Source: Sinotaia quadrata (taxonomy: Eukaryota > Mollusca > Gastropoda > Architaenioglossa > Viviparidae). From it: a stretch of 64,000 nt of DNA. The stretch is from contig CM054182.1 in assembly GCA_028829895.1 (NCBI GenBank), forward strand, positions 64,200,879-64,264,878, given 5' to 3'. Below the pieces are notes generated by a model. The model ran no database searches and was not told the origin of the DNA. It saw only the letters and a list, made by a program, of their open reading frames with translations. Position numbers and translations under genes: made by a program. Shown here piece after piece: positions 10,690 to 24,661 of the stretch. The stretch's first letter is position 1. Each line of letters begins with the position of its first letter.

Positions 10690-11300
10690 GCGCATAGAAA
10701 AACAAAACCCATTTTTTTCATTCTTCATCTGAAACATGAGTTTTTTAAAATGTAGAAAAACAAAACCCAGTTATTTCAATGTTCATCTCAAACATGAGTG
10801 TTGTTAAAATGTTGTAGGAAAACCCCCAGTCATTTCAATGTTCATCTCAGACATGAGTGTTGTTAAAATGTTGTAAAAAAACAAAACCCAGTCATTTCAA
10901 TGTTCATCTCAGACATGAGTGTTGTTAAAATGTTGTAAAAAAACAAAACCCAGTCATTTCAATGTTCATCTCAAACATGAGTGTTGTTAAAATGTTGTAA
11001 AAAAACAAAACCCAGTCACTTCAATGTTCATCTCAAACATGAGTGTTGTTAAAATGTTGTAGGAAAAAACCCAGTCATTTCAATGTTCATCTCAAACATG
11101 AATGTTGTTAAAATGTTGTAGGAAAAACAAAACCCAGTCATTTCAATGTTCATCTCAGACATGAGTGTTGTTAAAATGTTGTAAAAAAACAAAACCCAGT
11201 CACTTCAATGTTCATCTCAAACATGAGTGTTGTTAAAATGTTGTAAAAACAAAACAAAACCCAGTCGCTTCAATGTTCGTCTTAAATATCAGTGCTGCTA
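10690..11300. repeat. 62-bp minisatellite, about 9 copies
   Basis: Unit anchors GTCATTTCAATGTTCATCTC recur at 10829, 10891 and 10953 and onward, with short A-run length changes. It descends from the same unit as 8095-8620. Confidence 0.95.
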
Positions 11301-12813
11301 CATGTGTGTAGAACCACACTTCCTCCCTGATAGACGACGTGTTAAAGACGTGTAGCTATTTTGCAATTAAACTTTGGCACCAACGTTGCTAAATGGTAGT
11401 GCATAGAATTGGTACCGTTGCCATGCCGGACGGCTCACAAATTCCAGAAGTAATTTGCCGTCGATTAGATCGTGCACTTCATTTAATTGTCAACTTTGAC
11501 CCCTGACCCTACTCATTGGTACAAACAATAACGGTCCACCAGTACAGAATGAATAACAAATTTTAACTTTAAACGCCACCATTACACGGCGAACTCAGGA
11601 TCAGTTTAGTACTGAGTGAGTTACAATTTTCAGGGAGAAATTCATCGCTACACGTCAAGGGGACACTAAGACGCAAAGAAACAGTACGGCCATACTGTAG
11701 ACTGATTCACAAACGTCACAAAACAATAAAGTTTAAACAACTGTTGTTCAATTGTGCAGATAACCCGTGTGGACACTTAGAAGACAACTGGTTCACACAG
11801 TTCTCTTAATTAATCTAGATCGTGTGTCCAGACATGCACGGTGCGCACGACCAGTGTGTCCGTGGTAGAGGAAGAGTTAGCAAATTTCACTTCACCAACT
11901 ATCACCCACTTTCACAGATGTATTCATCTGTTTGTGCAAAAAAAAAAAAGATTAAATATTACAAAATTCATCGAATATTTCAGATGACGGTCTGACGTCT
12001 GAAAGGTATATACATTTTAATCGCCACAAAATAATGCAGATGATTGTATGATGATTGTAAAATCTCAGACATCCGTAAGATGAATTGGAGGAGGGTTAAG
12101 AGGGAGAAACACTAGACAAAAATTCGCAATTATGCATTTTACTGCTGTCTTCGGTATGTTAATGTGTGCGGGATCACTAAAATATCTACGTAGAAAGAAT
12201 TCTGAAATGCCCAGCCTTCGTCTTCAACTTCAGAACATTGTAACATTCTCCAACCCAGCAACCCTTACAGCAATGAGACGCCACTTGAATCATGCATGAC
12301 GCACAACAGACCGGTATAATCCTAAGAACCAGACGCTAGCATAAAAATATGGCAGCTAGAATCCTCTATCACACTAGAACCCTGTTTCGCACGAGAACTG
12401 TACATAACGCCGGAATACCATAACACTTAGAAACCAACGGTCACAAAGGAATACTTGTTTCACGCCACAAGTCGATGTCACACTTAACCCTGCAACATAC
12501 ATTAGCTGTCCGCGTCACACTCATCCCAAACATCTCGAGAAACGCACTTTGTTAAACCGCACTTTGCTTAAATGCCCTTTGCTAAACCGCACTTTGCTAA
12601 AACACACATTGCTAAGCCGCTCTTAGCTTAAATGCGCTTTGCACGCAATTTAGCAATTACTCACAGCAAACCACAACAATGACCTTCGACTTGCACTTAC
12701 AGGTCAAGCAGTCGCCTTATTAAGACGTCATCATTGCACACACAGAGAGACATATCTATCACATTTTGACACCCGCTGCACGACGAATAATTCATTAATT
12801 TTTTTTCTGGTCA
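11301..12813. other. Region downstream of MPP7 stop; probable 3' UTR and spacer
   Basis: Unique sequence 3' of the MPP7 stop codon (minus strand). I see no AATAAA on the minus strand close by; an ATTAAA variant lies at 12016-12021, about 0.8 kb past the stop. A small 18-bp repeat of GCACTTTGCTAAACC words occupies 12545-12650. No other gene is apparent. Confidence 0.45.
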
Positions 12814-12990
12814 TCATTGACTCCAGCCGACAGGAACCCATTGCGGCTCCTTTTCAAGTTTAGATGCAATCATCAGCAATTCTGTCAGTGCGTCCGTTAG
12901 GCTATCGTTAAGTATGACGTAGTCCAAGACATGACCGTAACGCTCTTCCATCCTGGCAGATGCTTCTACCATTTCTTGCAATTCTTCGAT
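12814..12990 (-). CDS. MPP7: MPP7 exon 17 (GK C-terminus, stop)
   Basis: Acceptor CTTTCAG precedes 12990; the stop is TGA at 12816-12814. Residues 516-573 run from [20 protein letters not shown] to the terminal [11 protein letters not shown]. The W-V-P-V-x-W ending is diagnostic for the MPP/CASK group of MAGUKs. The exon starts in phase 0. Confidence 0.95.
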   Translation of the reverse strand: MEELQEMVEASARMEERYGHVLDYVILNDSLTDALTELLMIASKLEKEPQWVPVGWSQ

Positions 12991-14376
12991 CTGAAAGAAG
13001 ATAATCATTAAAATATAAATATCAACTTTCAAGAAAGCAAAAGACATACAAAACGTAGCGAACGCCCAAATAAGCAGCATGCGTTAAGTACAAGTATGCA
13101 TTAAGTACAGGCATGCATTATATACAAGTATGCGTTAAGTACAAGTATGCATTAAGTACAGGCATGCATTAAGTACAGGCATGCATTAAGTACATGTATG
13201 CGTTAAGTACAGCTGTGTGTTAAGTACAATTATGCGTCAAGTACAGGCATGCTTTAAGTATCGGCTGCTTCTTGTCTGTAAAATATAATCAGGAACAAAA
13301 GGTATGTTTTAGGTTTTAAAAGCAAGTAATTACATATCAATAGCAAAATGCATGAAATATTTCGAAGTCCTTTCTTTCTTAGTCAGTTAACTCACAATTA
13401 AGTAGCCTTGCATGACCAGGCTTCTTCCACACCAAATTCAAAGTGATTAGAAAATAACTTTTTTTCAACAGGCAAACATTATCTCAGCCTACTGGCTGGT
13501 CTCGTTCTTGTAAATCTTAACCATTGAATAAATAAAACTACTCATCCACCTAAAAATTGGTTTACATTACAGCAGCAAGCACTAGCGTATTCTTTACCTG
13601 AATTATTTACTTCCAGCGTTGGCAATTAAAAATATCAGCACAAGCAGTTCACTTTAACATTTAACAATTTATGTAACAATTAAGTTTAGAATAGGGATAG
13701 GCAAATGTCCTCCACCACAATTAGTTTTTGCTCGAAGTTACCAAAGTCAGGTTAAATCAGCCACCGCTGTGTGAAACAGAGGGTCTTTGCGATAATGTTT
13801 GGAAAATAACGTTTTACAAATAAAATCGGTCCTAACAACACCCTAAATTAACAGCAAATCAGTACTTTTATGGACTTATATAACCGCATATTGTGTAGAT
13901 GCCAAATGAGCCTTGCTTACGGTTTAAGATGGCGTGCAATCTTCAACTGGCTAGTCATTTATCGAAACTGCCATTGTAAGACGTAAATGTTATCACAATC
14001 TCTGCCTTTCGCTTCGTCACTTTCAAAATAGATTTCGTATTTGTCACAAGAAAATTTGGTGAGAGGAAGTGTAAGTCACAAACTCAACCTTTCATTTTTG
14101 TCATATTCAAAAGAGTGAGTGAAGAGGAAATGGAGACGGAGATTTCTACTTTTCATCAAATTGAAACATATCAGGGAATAGGAAATGAAAGGTGTACTCA
14201 GCAGGACTCAATACTTACTTCAATATATTTAATAGGGTCTTGAGAAGCAAAATCCTTCTAGGTGCCAAGATATACAAAAATCTATTTACAACCAGTTTTC
14301 AAATTACTGCTATTGGTTTCTTCAGTAGTGATGAGAATACAGACTTTACATATATTGTTTAAGATCACACACACAC

Positions 14377-14409
<33 letters not shown>

Positions 14410-14483
14410 CAAACAAACAAACAAACAAACACACACAAACACACACAAACACACACAAATAAACAAACAAACAAACAAACAAA

Positions 14484-14518
<35 letters not shown>

Positions 14519-17500
14519 CAAATGCATTGTCTCCAATGAACCAGGTCTGCCCGAGCTTTCAAGAGCCAACTCACAGTGAATGGACGGATCGAGTCAGCTT
14601 CAGTAGCGCGAGCTCTGGATGGCATGCGGCTCTCCTTCAGCATCTCTAGTGATGGCGCCTTGATGAAAATGATGAAAGGTTTGATCTCGTAATTGCGCAG
14701 AAACTTGAGTGCCTGAAAAGTAAGACGATTGCCACACTTAAAAAAATATAAATAAAACCTGTGATTTGGGTTTGATGCCATAACCTGTAGGTGTATTCAC
14801 GCAACATTTATAAATGCAACATTTTCAGAGGCATTGGGCAGTATATAGACCAGTGTGCATTCTAGTACTGACCTGTGCTAATGTTATTGAGTATTTACAA
14901 CCAGTATTATAAGTTTGTACAACCAGAACAACAACTATGTAGAACCAGTACTGCAAGTTAGTACATCCAGTACAACTATGTAAACCCAGTACTGCAAGTT
15001 TGTACAACCAGTACAACAACTATGTAGAAGCAGTACTGCAAGTATGTATAACCAGTACAACATCTACGTACAACCAGTACAACAACTATGTAGTACCAGT
15101 ACTGACGTGTGCTAATGTTATTGAGTATTTACAACCAGTATTATAAATTTGTACAACTAGAACAACAACTATGTAGAACCAGTACTGCAAGTTAGTACAT
15201 CCAGTACAACTATGTAAACCCAGTACTGCAACTTTGTACAACCAGTACAACAACTATGTAGAAGCAGTACTGCAAGTATGTATAACCAGTTCAACATCTA
15301 CGTACAACCAGTACAACAACTATGTAGAACCAGTACTGCAAGTATGTACAACCAATACAGCATATATATATACAACCAGTATTCCAAGTATGTACAATGC
15401 ATATGAGGACGTGTGACAGAATACACTCAATTAATTTCTGTAATTGCTACCACCTGTGTTGTGAGGTTATGTCAGCCCAGAATGCATACAATAAAACCTG
15501 AAATTACAGCTCACCTGAGTGTGGGGTGCTAAAAGGCACACTTTGCCAGATGCAATAATATCCTTGATGGAATCCACACTGGTGCCGTACAGGTGGCCTC
15601 GGTACTCGCCATATTCCACAAATCTGCGAAACGAATGCATGTTAGGTCATTAGCCGTCCGATTGCGATAATTAATTAGAGAAAAACACACTTTATACAAT
15701 TATTTTTATTTATTTCTTGATTGTCGTCTATATAGTAGTAGTAACGACTATATAAAAGCATATGTAGTCACGTTTCAAACTTATAGCAAACGTTTTCTGC
15801 CTAAAACCCCGCCAAACGCATTGTAATGTTAATTTGGGAGTTGCAGGAGAACAAAATTAGAGCATATACGTAATGGAAAATAAATTTAAGTAAACATTGT
15901 GTATATCTAGTATATAAAATAAATTTGTTAGTGCTGTGGACTGTATATGTTAAGGGAAAGTTAGATCATAAAGAAAAATAAGTTTATTTAAACTCTGTGT
16001 GTATCTAGTTTTATAAAATAAATTTGCTAGTGATGTGGACAGTATATGTAAAGGGGAAGGCAATAGCACAGAAGGTGGGACAGTAGCCTCCCCTTGACAA
16101 TCTCTTCCTAAAGCAGCGGTGTCTAAAGCGGGTGCCCGCCGAGGTCTTCATATGGACCCGCGACTAGGTGTGAAAAGTTGTCAAGATGTGAACTGCTCGA
16201 GACCTCCTCTCTCTCTCTCTCTCTCACAATTACCAGGGACCCCACCAAGATCAACTACAACAACGACAGCAGTAACCACAACAGACAACCAAACAACAGA
16301 ACAAGGTCCTAAACACATAATTCGGCGCCCACCACAAAACATCCGATAACAACAACATCAGAGTCAGCAACAGCAGCCACAACAACAAAGGCAACAACGC
16401 AACCAAAACTATCGCCGACAACAACGACAGCAATTTTGGTCCATTGAGCCGCAGTTTATGCAGTGGGGATACTTTAATCACCCCATTGCAGACATGATTC
16501 AACTGCTGCTTGACCACCATTACTGGCCGCCAACGTCCGCCTTCATGCATCCCAACGGATCCGGGGACAGCCACGACGACAGCGCCAACAGCAACAACGA
16601 CAACATCACCAGTGAGGAGAAATGGGAGTTGAACATTCCAGACCACTCACACGCTAAGTATAGACTTGTTTTAACTACTAGCCTGGGCTCTGTAAGACAC
16701 CCACTCCCAATCCCCCCACCCAACATCGAGAACGACAGAACAGCTTAAAGTTCGCCTTTGCCGGACTTGAGCGAACGACATCACTCCACACAGATTCGTC
16801 ACCAATATTCACAACTTACATCAGCTACGGACACCACATCGTTCAACAGGAACAAAATACAACATCAACGCCATAGACACAAGAAATAGCGGGCATCATA
16901 ACTCAACAAGAACAAAAATACTTCAACGCCACAGACACAAGAAATAGGGGATACATAACTGAACAGGAGCACAACTCAACGACATTAAAAAAAAATCAAC
17001 ACCTGATGACAACACCAAGTAAGCTCTAAGACAAAATTCCAACATCAACACCACCGCCAGCGCTCCCCGAATACTCGTAAGGGGAGCATGTCCCGCTGGA
17101 GCACTACGGATCAGAGATCGTCTTATGCAACGATCCACGAAAGCCCCAGTGGCGACGTTAAATTTGTTAGCGTAACAACCTCCATCCGAGATGCTTCATA
17201 TACTCTCTCGTCACTCATTTTAGCTTCTAGAAAATCGTTCAAAGCAAAACTGATCTTGTGAATGTCACATCAACAGACTGCAGTGTATCCTTACACTTAC
17301 ACACGGTGGGTAGATACTTCTCGCATCTACTATGGTCGTAGCGGTTTATAAATCAGTAAACGAAGTCTCTTGTACACTTTCCAAGTATGAATTCAATGGA
17401 ATGTGACAGTTATTTTAACCCTCCACCATTGCTTGTCCACATTCAAAATCTTCTGGAGCAAGTAAGAAGACATGAAATGGAAATGGAGAATTTGGATTTT

Positions 17501-20500
17501 CAAACTGGCATTGTTCCAAAGTCTGGCACAACCAGAGGATAATTTTTGGAATCTTATTGATTGGAGGGTTTCTTGCTTTGACAAATGTTGCATACAAAAT
17601 TAAACCTTATTTCTATTCCACTCATCTACGTGGTGTTTTCAACGGTCAACATAATGACGTCAAAATACAGATCTTGACGTACACTTGTCCATCTGGACGA
17701 TTGTTTACTAATGGGAGTATCGCTTCACTCTTCCAGATGTAATGAAATGCAGTGACAAAAAAAACAACAGACTCACTTATTATACAAAGCACGTAAAATT
17801 ATATCTCTTCTCCATTGCGTGCTAATGAGCGCACATGATTAAAGCTTGTGTTTAACTTTTTCATATTTGTTTACTGAAACTGGGATACTAGTAACAATAA
17901 AAACAATGGAGGTAATTCTTTCAACCAACGCGGCAGCACACACACACACACACACACACACAAAAACTTATATTGTTTAAATTGTATACTATTAAATATC
18001 CGTAACATGCCTTGTTCGAAATTGTCCAAATAACTATTTAAAAATTATTTATTGTTTCTGTCTTTTCTTTCATTTGTTGTGTTTGGTGGTGTTTTTTTTT
18101 TTAATAGGGGCTACATAAAGAAACCCTTATATTCTGTCCTAGCCTAGCTGTGACTTACTTACTTTTGTGCAATTATCTGCTCTTCCATTTCCTCTCTAGA
18201 GAGAAAGTGATATTCTTTCCCGTCTTCCTCAAATGGCTTCCTGTCCCGAGTTGTATCTGAGATTAGGCAGAGTTATATTGAGTTATTTTGGAAAGCCAAT
18301 TAAATATACAACAGCGTGAATAGTGATGTCACATGTGTCTATTCTATATATATAAACTGATTTAACAAAGTTAAAAGACAACAACGTAGAAATTGAACAC
18401 AAATATACAACACTACAACATATATAGTGATTTAACACCCAGATCACACCACAACATGCTTAGTGATTTAACCACAGCACGTATAGTGGTTTAGCACAGA
18501 GTCAACACTACAACATGTATGATGATTCAACACCTGCAAACATCGCAACGTAGTAATTGAACACATATACACAACACTACAACATGTACACTGCAACGTA
18601 TAGTGATTTAACACATAGACAACACTATAACATATAGAGTGACAGACCACATGTTCAACACTATAAAGGTACAGTGGTTTAACACATATACAATACTGCA
18701 TGTACAATGATGGAACATATACAGCATTATATGTACATTGGTGGAACATATAAAACTCTACAACATGTACAGTGATGGAACATATATATAAACACAACTA
18801 CAACATGTACAGTGATGGAACATACACAACACTACAACATGCACACTGATGAAACAAGTACAACACTACAACATGTGCAGTAGTGGAATATATACAATAT
18901 TAATATTAAGATAAATGTATTTTACAGTAAAATACTTTGTGATTATATACAGAAAGTCTTATTTTCGGGGTGGGGGAGAACAAAGTTTGAATACTTACAT
19001 GGGACAACTTCAGCGAAATGCCCTGGGTTACTGCTCTTGAGCCGTCGTTTCAATTCGTTTCTCCCAACTCCAGGTGCTCCTGGGAAGGAAGGGGATGGAA
19101 AGCACTTAAGTAATTTACAATTAAACACAGGTCTGAAGAAATATACAAGAATGATTTCACATCGTAGCCCATCAGAATATAAAGAATACAACTCACATCT
19201 CACGAGCCACACTAGCACAGCAAATATCGCACGCACGCACACACACACACACACACACACATGCATGTACGCACACTCAGACACACACATGAAAACGTTC
19301 ATTCCTACAAAGGAAACACTGGACGCTAAACTGTCCATGAGACATAAGCGTTACAGACCTATAAATACTATAGGACGGTATTGTTTAGGTTTTGCCAAAA
19401 ACAGCTCGACTTCTTCATAGGCTGGAATTTCATCTGTGTCAAAATCGGAAAAAACTGCACACAAAAAGTATAAATAAATGAATAAGGTCACCTCAGATTT
19501 GTTATGTTGTTTGGTTAGTAACTGATCTGTTTACATAGCTCAGTAGTGCACAAATATGTTCGATTAGTGATTATTAATATTATCATTTTTCATTTCTGTC
19601 CTTTCTTATTATTAATATTAAGATAAACGTATTTTACAGTAAAACACTGTGATTATATACAGAAAGTCTTATTTTCGGGGTGGGGGAGAACAAAGTTTGA
19701 ATATATAAATAAATCTCGGCAAACCTACATTCTTTGTGAAATTCTGATATGTGCTCATCGGAGGTTTGTGCTGTAATGAGTCAGTGACTTTACAAGATGA
19801 TTGACACCCCTTGGTTGGGCTGTAATGAGTCAGTGACTTTACAAGATGATTGACACCCCTTGGTTGGGCTGTAATGAGTCAGTGACTTTACAAGATGATT
19901 GACACCCCTTGGTTGGGCTGTAATGAGTCAGTGACTTTACAAGATGATTGACACCCCTTGGTTGGGCTGTAATGAGTCAGTGACTTTACAAGATGATTGA
20001 CACCCCTTGGTTGGGCTGTAATGAGTCAGTGACTTTACAAGATGATTGACACCCCTTGGTTGGGCTGTAATGAGTCAGTGACTTTACAAGATGATTGACA
20101 CCCCTTGGTTGGGCTGTAATGAGTCAGTGACTTTACAAGATGATTGACACCCCTTGGTTGGGCTGTAATGAGTCAGTGACTTTACAAGATGATTGACACC
20201 CCTTGGTTGGGCTGTAATGAGTCAGTGACTTTACAAGATGATTGACACCCCTTGGTTGGGCTGTAATGAGTCAGTGACTTTACAAGATGATTGACACCCC
20301 TTGGTTGGGCTGTAATGAGTCAGTGACTTTACAAGATGATTGACACCCCTTGGTTGGGCTGTAATGAGTCAGTGACTTTACAAGATGATTGACACCCCTT
20401 GGTTGGGCTGTAATGAGTCAGTGACTTTACAAGATGATTGACACCCCTTGGTTGGGCTGTAATGAGTCAGTGACTTTACAAGATGATTGACACCCCTTGG

Positions 20501-22722
20501 TTGGGCTGTAATGAGTCAGTGACTTTACAAGATGATTGACACCCCTTGGTTGGGCTGTAATGAGTCAGTGACTTTACAAGATGATTGACACCCCTTGGTT
20601 GGGCTGTAATGAGTCAGTGACTTTACAAGATGATTGACACCCCTTGATTGGGCTGTAATGAGTCAGTGACTTTACAAGATGATTGACACCCCTTGATTGG
20701 GCTGTAATGAGTCAGTGACTTTACAAGATGATTGACACCCCTTGCTTGGGTTGTACCTTGTGTACTTTAAAAGATGTGAATGAACATAAAACAGATCTAG
20801 AATGTCCTTAGAGTCCAAAATTATGACATGAATACTGGTCTAAATTACGCTCTGCCTTATGAACTATAATACTAAAACAACAATAACTCCACCACCACCC
20901 CCAAAAAACGAGCAAAAACACAATCAAACAAACAAGTCAAACAATAGTTCTAAATTGTCTCTGCCTTAAGGTCTGTAAATACTGAATGAACAAAACTTGC
21001 TCTATAAAAACTGAATGAACAAAATTTAAGCTCTATAAAAACTGAATGAACAAAACTGAAGCTGTATAAATACTGAATGAACAAAACTTAAAGTTCATAA
21101 ATACCTAATGAACAAAACATAACCTCTATAAATACTGAATGAACAAAACTTAAAGGCTATACATATTGAGTGAACAAAACATAAGGGCTATAATTATTGA
21201 ATGAACAAATCGTAAGCTCTATAAATAGTGAATAAACTAAACTTAAAGTCTATAAATATTCAATGAACAAATCTTAAGGTCTATAAAGAGTGAATGAACA
21301 AAATTTAACGTCTAAAAAAACTGAATGAAATATCAAGACTCGCCTCCGTTCTGAACAATGTGATACATGGTTTTCCTGAGACGTCTTTTCTTGGGAATTT
21401 TGGGGCTGTATTTACACGGGCTGATGGACCCTGCAACAGTGCATCAACTTAATAGAATTTTGGGGCTGTATTTACACGGGCTGATGGACCCTGCAACAGT
21501 GCATCAACTTAATAGAATTTGGGGCTGTATTTACACGGGCGGATGGACCCTGCAAGAGTGCATCATCTTAATAGAATTTGGGGGCTGTACACAGGCTGAT
21601 TTGGACCCTGTTTCCTAGTGAATCCTATGTCATATCGTTATTGTCAAGTGATTATGTCTCGTCTGACCAACTATCGTCAAGACTAAAGTGAATTGCGTTA
21701 CGATTTTCCCTAGCATTCCACCATCAGAACAATTCAAAGTAAACACTCGTCCGATTTGTGGCAACAAATTTAATTTGGGGCGTTTTAACTGCAATAATAA
21801 TTGTAGTATGATACGCATTTCAGAATGACAAAACGAATAACAAAATAGCTATATGACTAAAATTAACCAACTAAGGCCGATAATTAAGCATATTCAGTGT
21901 GTCCGTCTAAGAACTACTTACTGGGAGCAGTTTTACTTCCTCTTGTTCTTGCTCTCCGCATAACCTCCTGTCTGCAAACAGAACGATCACATTTATTAAT
22001 AATTCAACTGCAATTTGACGACTAAATAAGATACATAAACTGTCACGCACAGTACTGGACAGATCAAACGTAATATTAAGATTAATTTCCTTGCTGACAA
22101 AAACGAAACAAAAATAAACAACAACAGGAAAGAAGATGGAAAAGAAGCAGAAAGCTCTAGCCTAAATCTGTCACAGGCTACATTATCCGCTCAGGAGAAA
22201 GACAAACTTTCTTCAGTTGTTAGAACATGTTTTTATTCTATTGCGAGGATTCGATCTCCTTTTTCAGTAAGGAATCTGCAATCATTAGGTTTAGAAGTTT
22301 CGAATTTCATTTTTCATCAGCTATTTATAAAGTTCTTGCGTTAGATATGCTACACGATAATAAATAATGTTACATGTTAAATATTATAGATAACCGCAAT
22401 GTTACATGATTATAAATAACCTTAGTGTTACACGAAAATAATTATACACGATTATAAATAATCACAATGTTACACGATTATAATTAACCATAATGTTACC
22501 TGATTATAAATAACAGCAATATTTCACGATTATAAATAATCACAATGTTACAAGATTATAATTAACCATAATGTTACACGATTACAAATAACCAGTACAT
22601 GAGCGAGGTTCGAATTGAAAATGCGTAACAACATTTCATTCATGTTTACTTTTCACATTTTAAAAGTATTTTCCAATTTAAAAAATTCAACATTTTGACT
22701 ATTTTAAATAAATCATTAAATT

Positions 22723-22781
<59 letters not shown>

Positions 22782-23569
22782 GGGGGGGGGTGAGTGTGTG
22801 TGAGCGCGCGCTGCTGATACGGTTAAATATTTCGATTTTATATATCTATCTCTCATATAAGATACAATTTTCTTTTAAAGAAGAACACTTTCGGTTTTCT
22901 TTGGTGCTATTCCGAATATATATCCCTCTGGCAGCTTTCGTGTACAATAGTTCTCTTAATCCAATAATTTCTGAGACTCTCGTGTGAAAAAAAGAAAGCC
23001 ATTCTAAGGCTCCCTTAGTAGAATCACCTCTGACACCCGTCGTGTGACCAAGCCATACTAAGGCTCTTTCAATAGAATCACCTCTCATGGTAATGCCTAC
23101 TGGGTATGAGGCCTGCTCGCGTGCTTGTGTCCCCTTGCCTGTAAGCCTGCCACCAGGTGGCGTCGTCTTGGTTGACAATATGGAGGATGTCTCCGCGCAG
23201 AAACGACAGTCCTGCCTCGTGGCAAGGAATGTTTTCGTCTTTGGAGGCGTCAAACGTGAACAGGGCGCGCACGATCATCTGGAGACGATAAGAAGAAAGT
23301 AGGTTAGCATTATCGATTATCTCCAGTGGTTCGTGCAGCCAGTTAGAGCAGCAAATTAAAAAAAAGGATTGCTGCGCTCACCGATTTTCATGACGGGAAT
23401 AGAACTACTACAAAAATAAAGAAAAGAACGTTGCGGGTGGGAGGAAAAAACAAGAAAGTATGTCATTTGATATGTAATACAAAGCAGTAAGTAATACAAC
23501 CAGTCAATAAAAAAACAGTTTTTTTTTAATGGAATGAGACTGATCTCTTTTGCATTTTTAAACAAGAAG

Positions 23570-23646
<77 letters not shown>

Positions 23647-24628
23647 TGGAGGGGGGGAGGAGGAGATGAATTTTACAGGTACTAATGTGAACCTCTTTAT
23701 CCCTTCAATAAGTTGGAACTGCCGGAACACACATAGAATAAATAACACATTTTTATAATTTCGAATGAATTCAAATCACCTCATTAACGTGCAGCAAAAT
23801 AATCTGATTTTTTTTAACCACGAAACCAATCTGCGCATGTATATACATTAAAAGAATTATATATAATTATTTTTTAACATATATCATTCCATTCTCTCTA
23901 ACCCCCTATTTCTTAATTTTTAAGATGATTCTTTTATATTTTAAAGCCTGACAGAAAAATGAATACACTCTTCACTTATGATTTTTGGTTTAAATGGGGT
24001 AGGTGGGAAGGGAATTCAAATCTACCGAAAATAGCAACTTTTATCTTTTAAATTAGTGCAAAAATTAATTAAAAAACACGAACCTTTTCTTTCTAATTTC
24101 CTTTACCTTGGGTCCACGATTTCGTTAAGATATTCTAGAGTTTAAGTGCAAAAACAACAACAGAAGCCCGACAACAACATTAAGAGTCTGGTAGAACAAC
24201 AGAAGCCCGACAACAACATTAAGAGTCTGGTAAGAACAACAGACGCCCGACAACAACACTAAGAGTCTGTAAGAACAACAGAAGCCCGACAACAACACTA
24301 AGAGTCTGGTAAGAACAACAGAAGCCCGACAACAACATTAAGAGTCTGGTAAGAACAACAGAAGCCCGACAACATTAAGAGTCCGGTAAGAACAACAGAA
24401 GCCCGACAACATTAAGAGTCCGGTAAGAACAACAGAAGCCCGACAACATTAAGAGTCCGGTAAGAACAACAGAAGCCCGACAACATTAAGAGTCCGGTAA
24501 GAACAACAGAAGCCCGAGATTTGCAAACTTAATTACTTTAAGAATGGAAATAAGAAATAACTTGTAATAAGAATGGCTTTTCAATGATTATAATAATTAG
24601 TTAAAAAGACTAAATAAGAGTACACAAA

Positions 24629-24661
<33 letters not shown>

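Noticed and set aside
16119..16748. Thr/Gln-rich frames behind a plus-strand acceptor-like site
   Set aside because: Frames change within CAA-type repeats and stop; nothing downstream supports a nested gene. Kept only as a compositional island.
19770..20749. Possible CRISPR-like direct repeats
   Set aside because: Units are contiguous 49-mers with no variable spacers, in a eukaryotic intron; this is a minisatellite.
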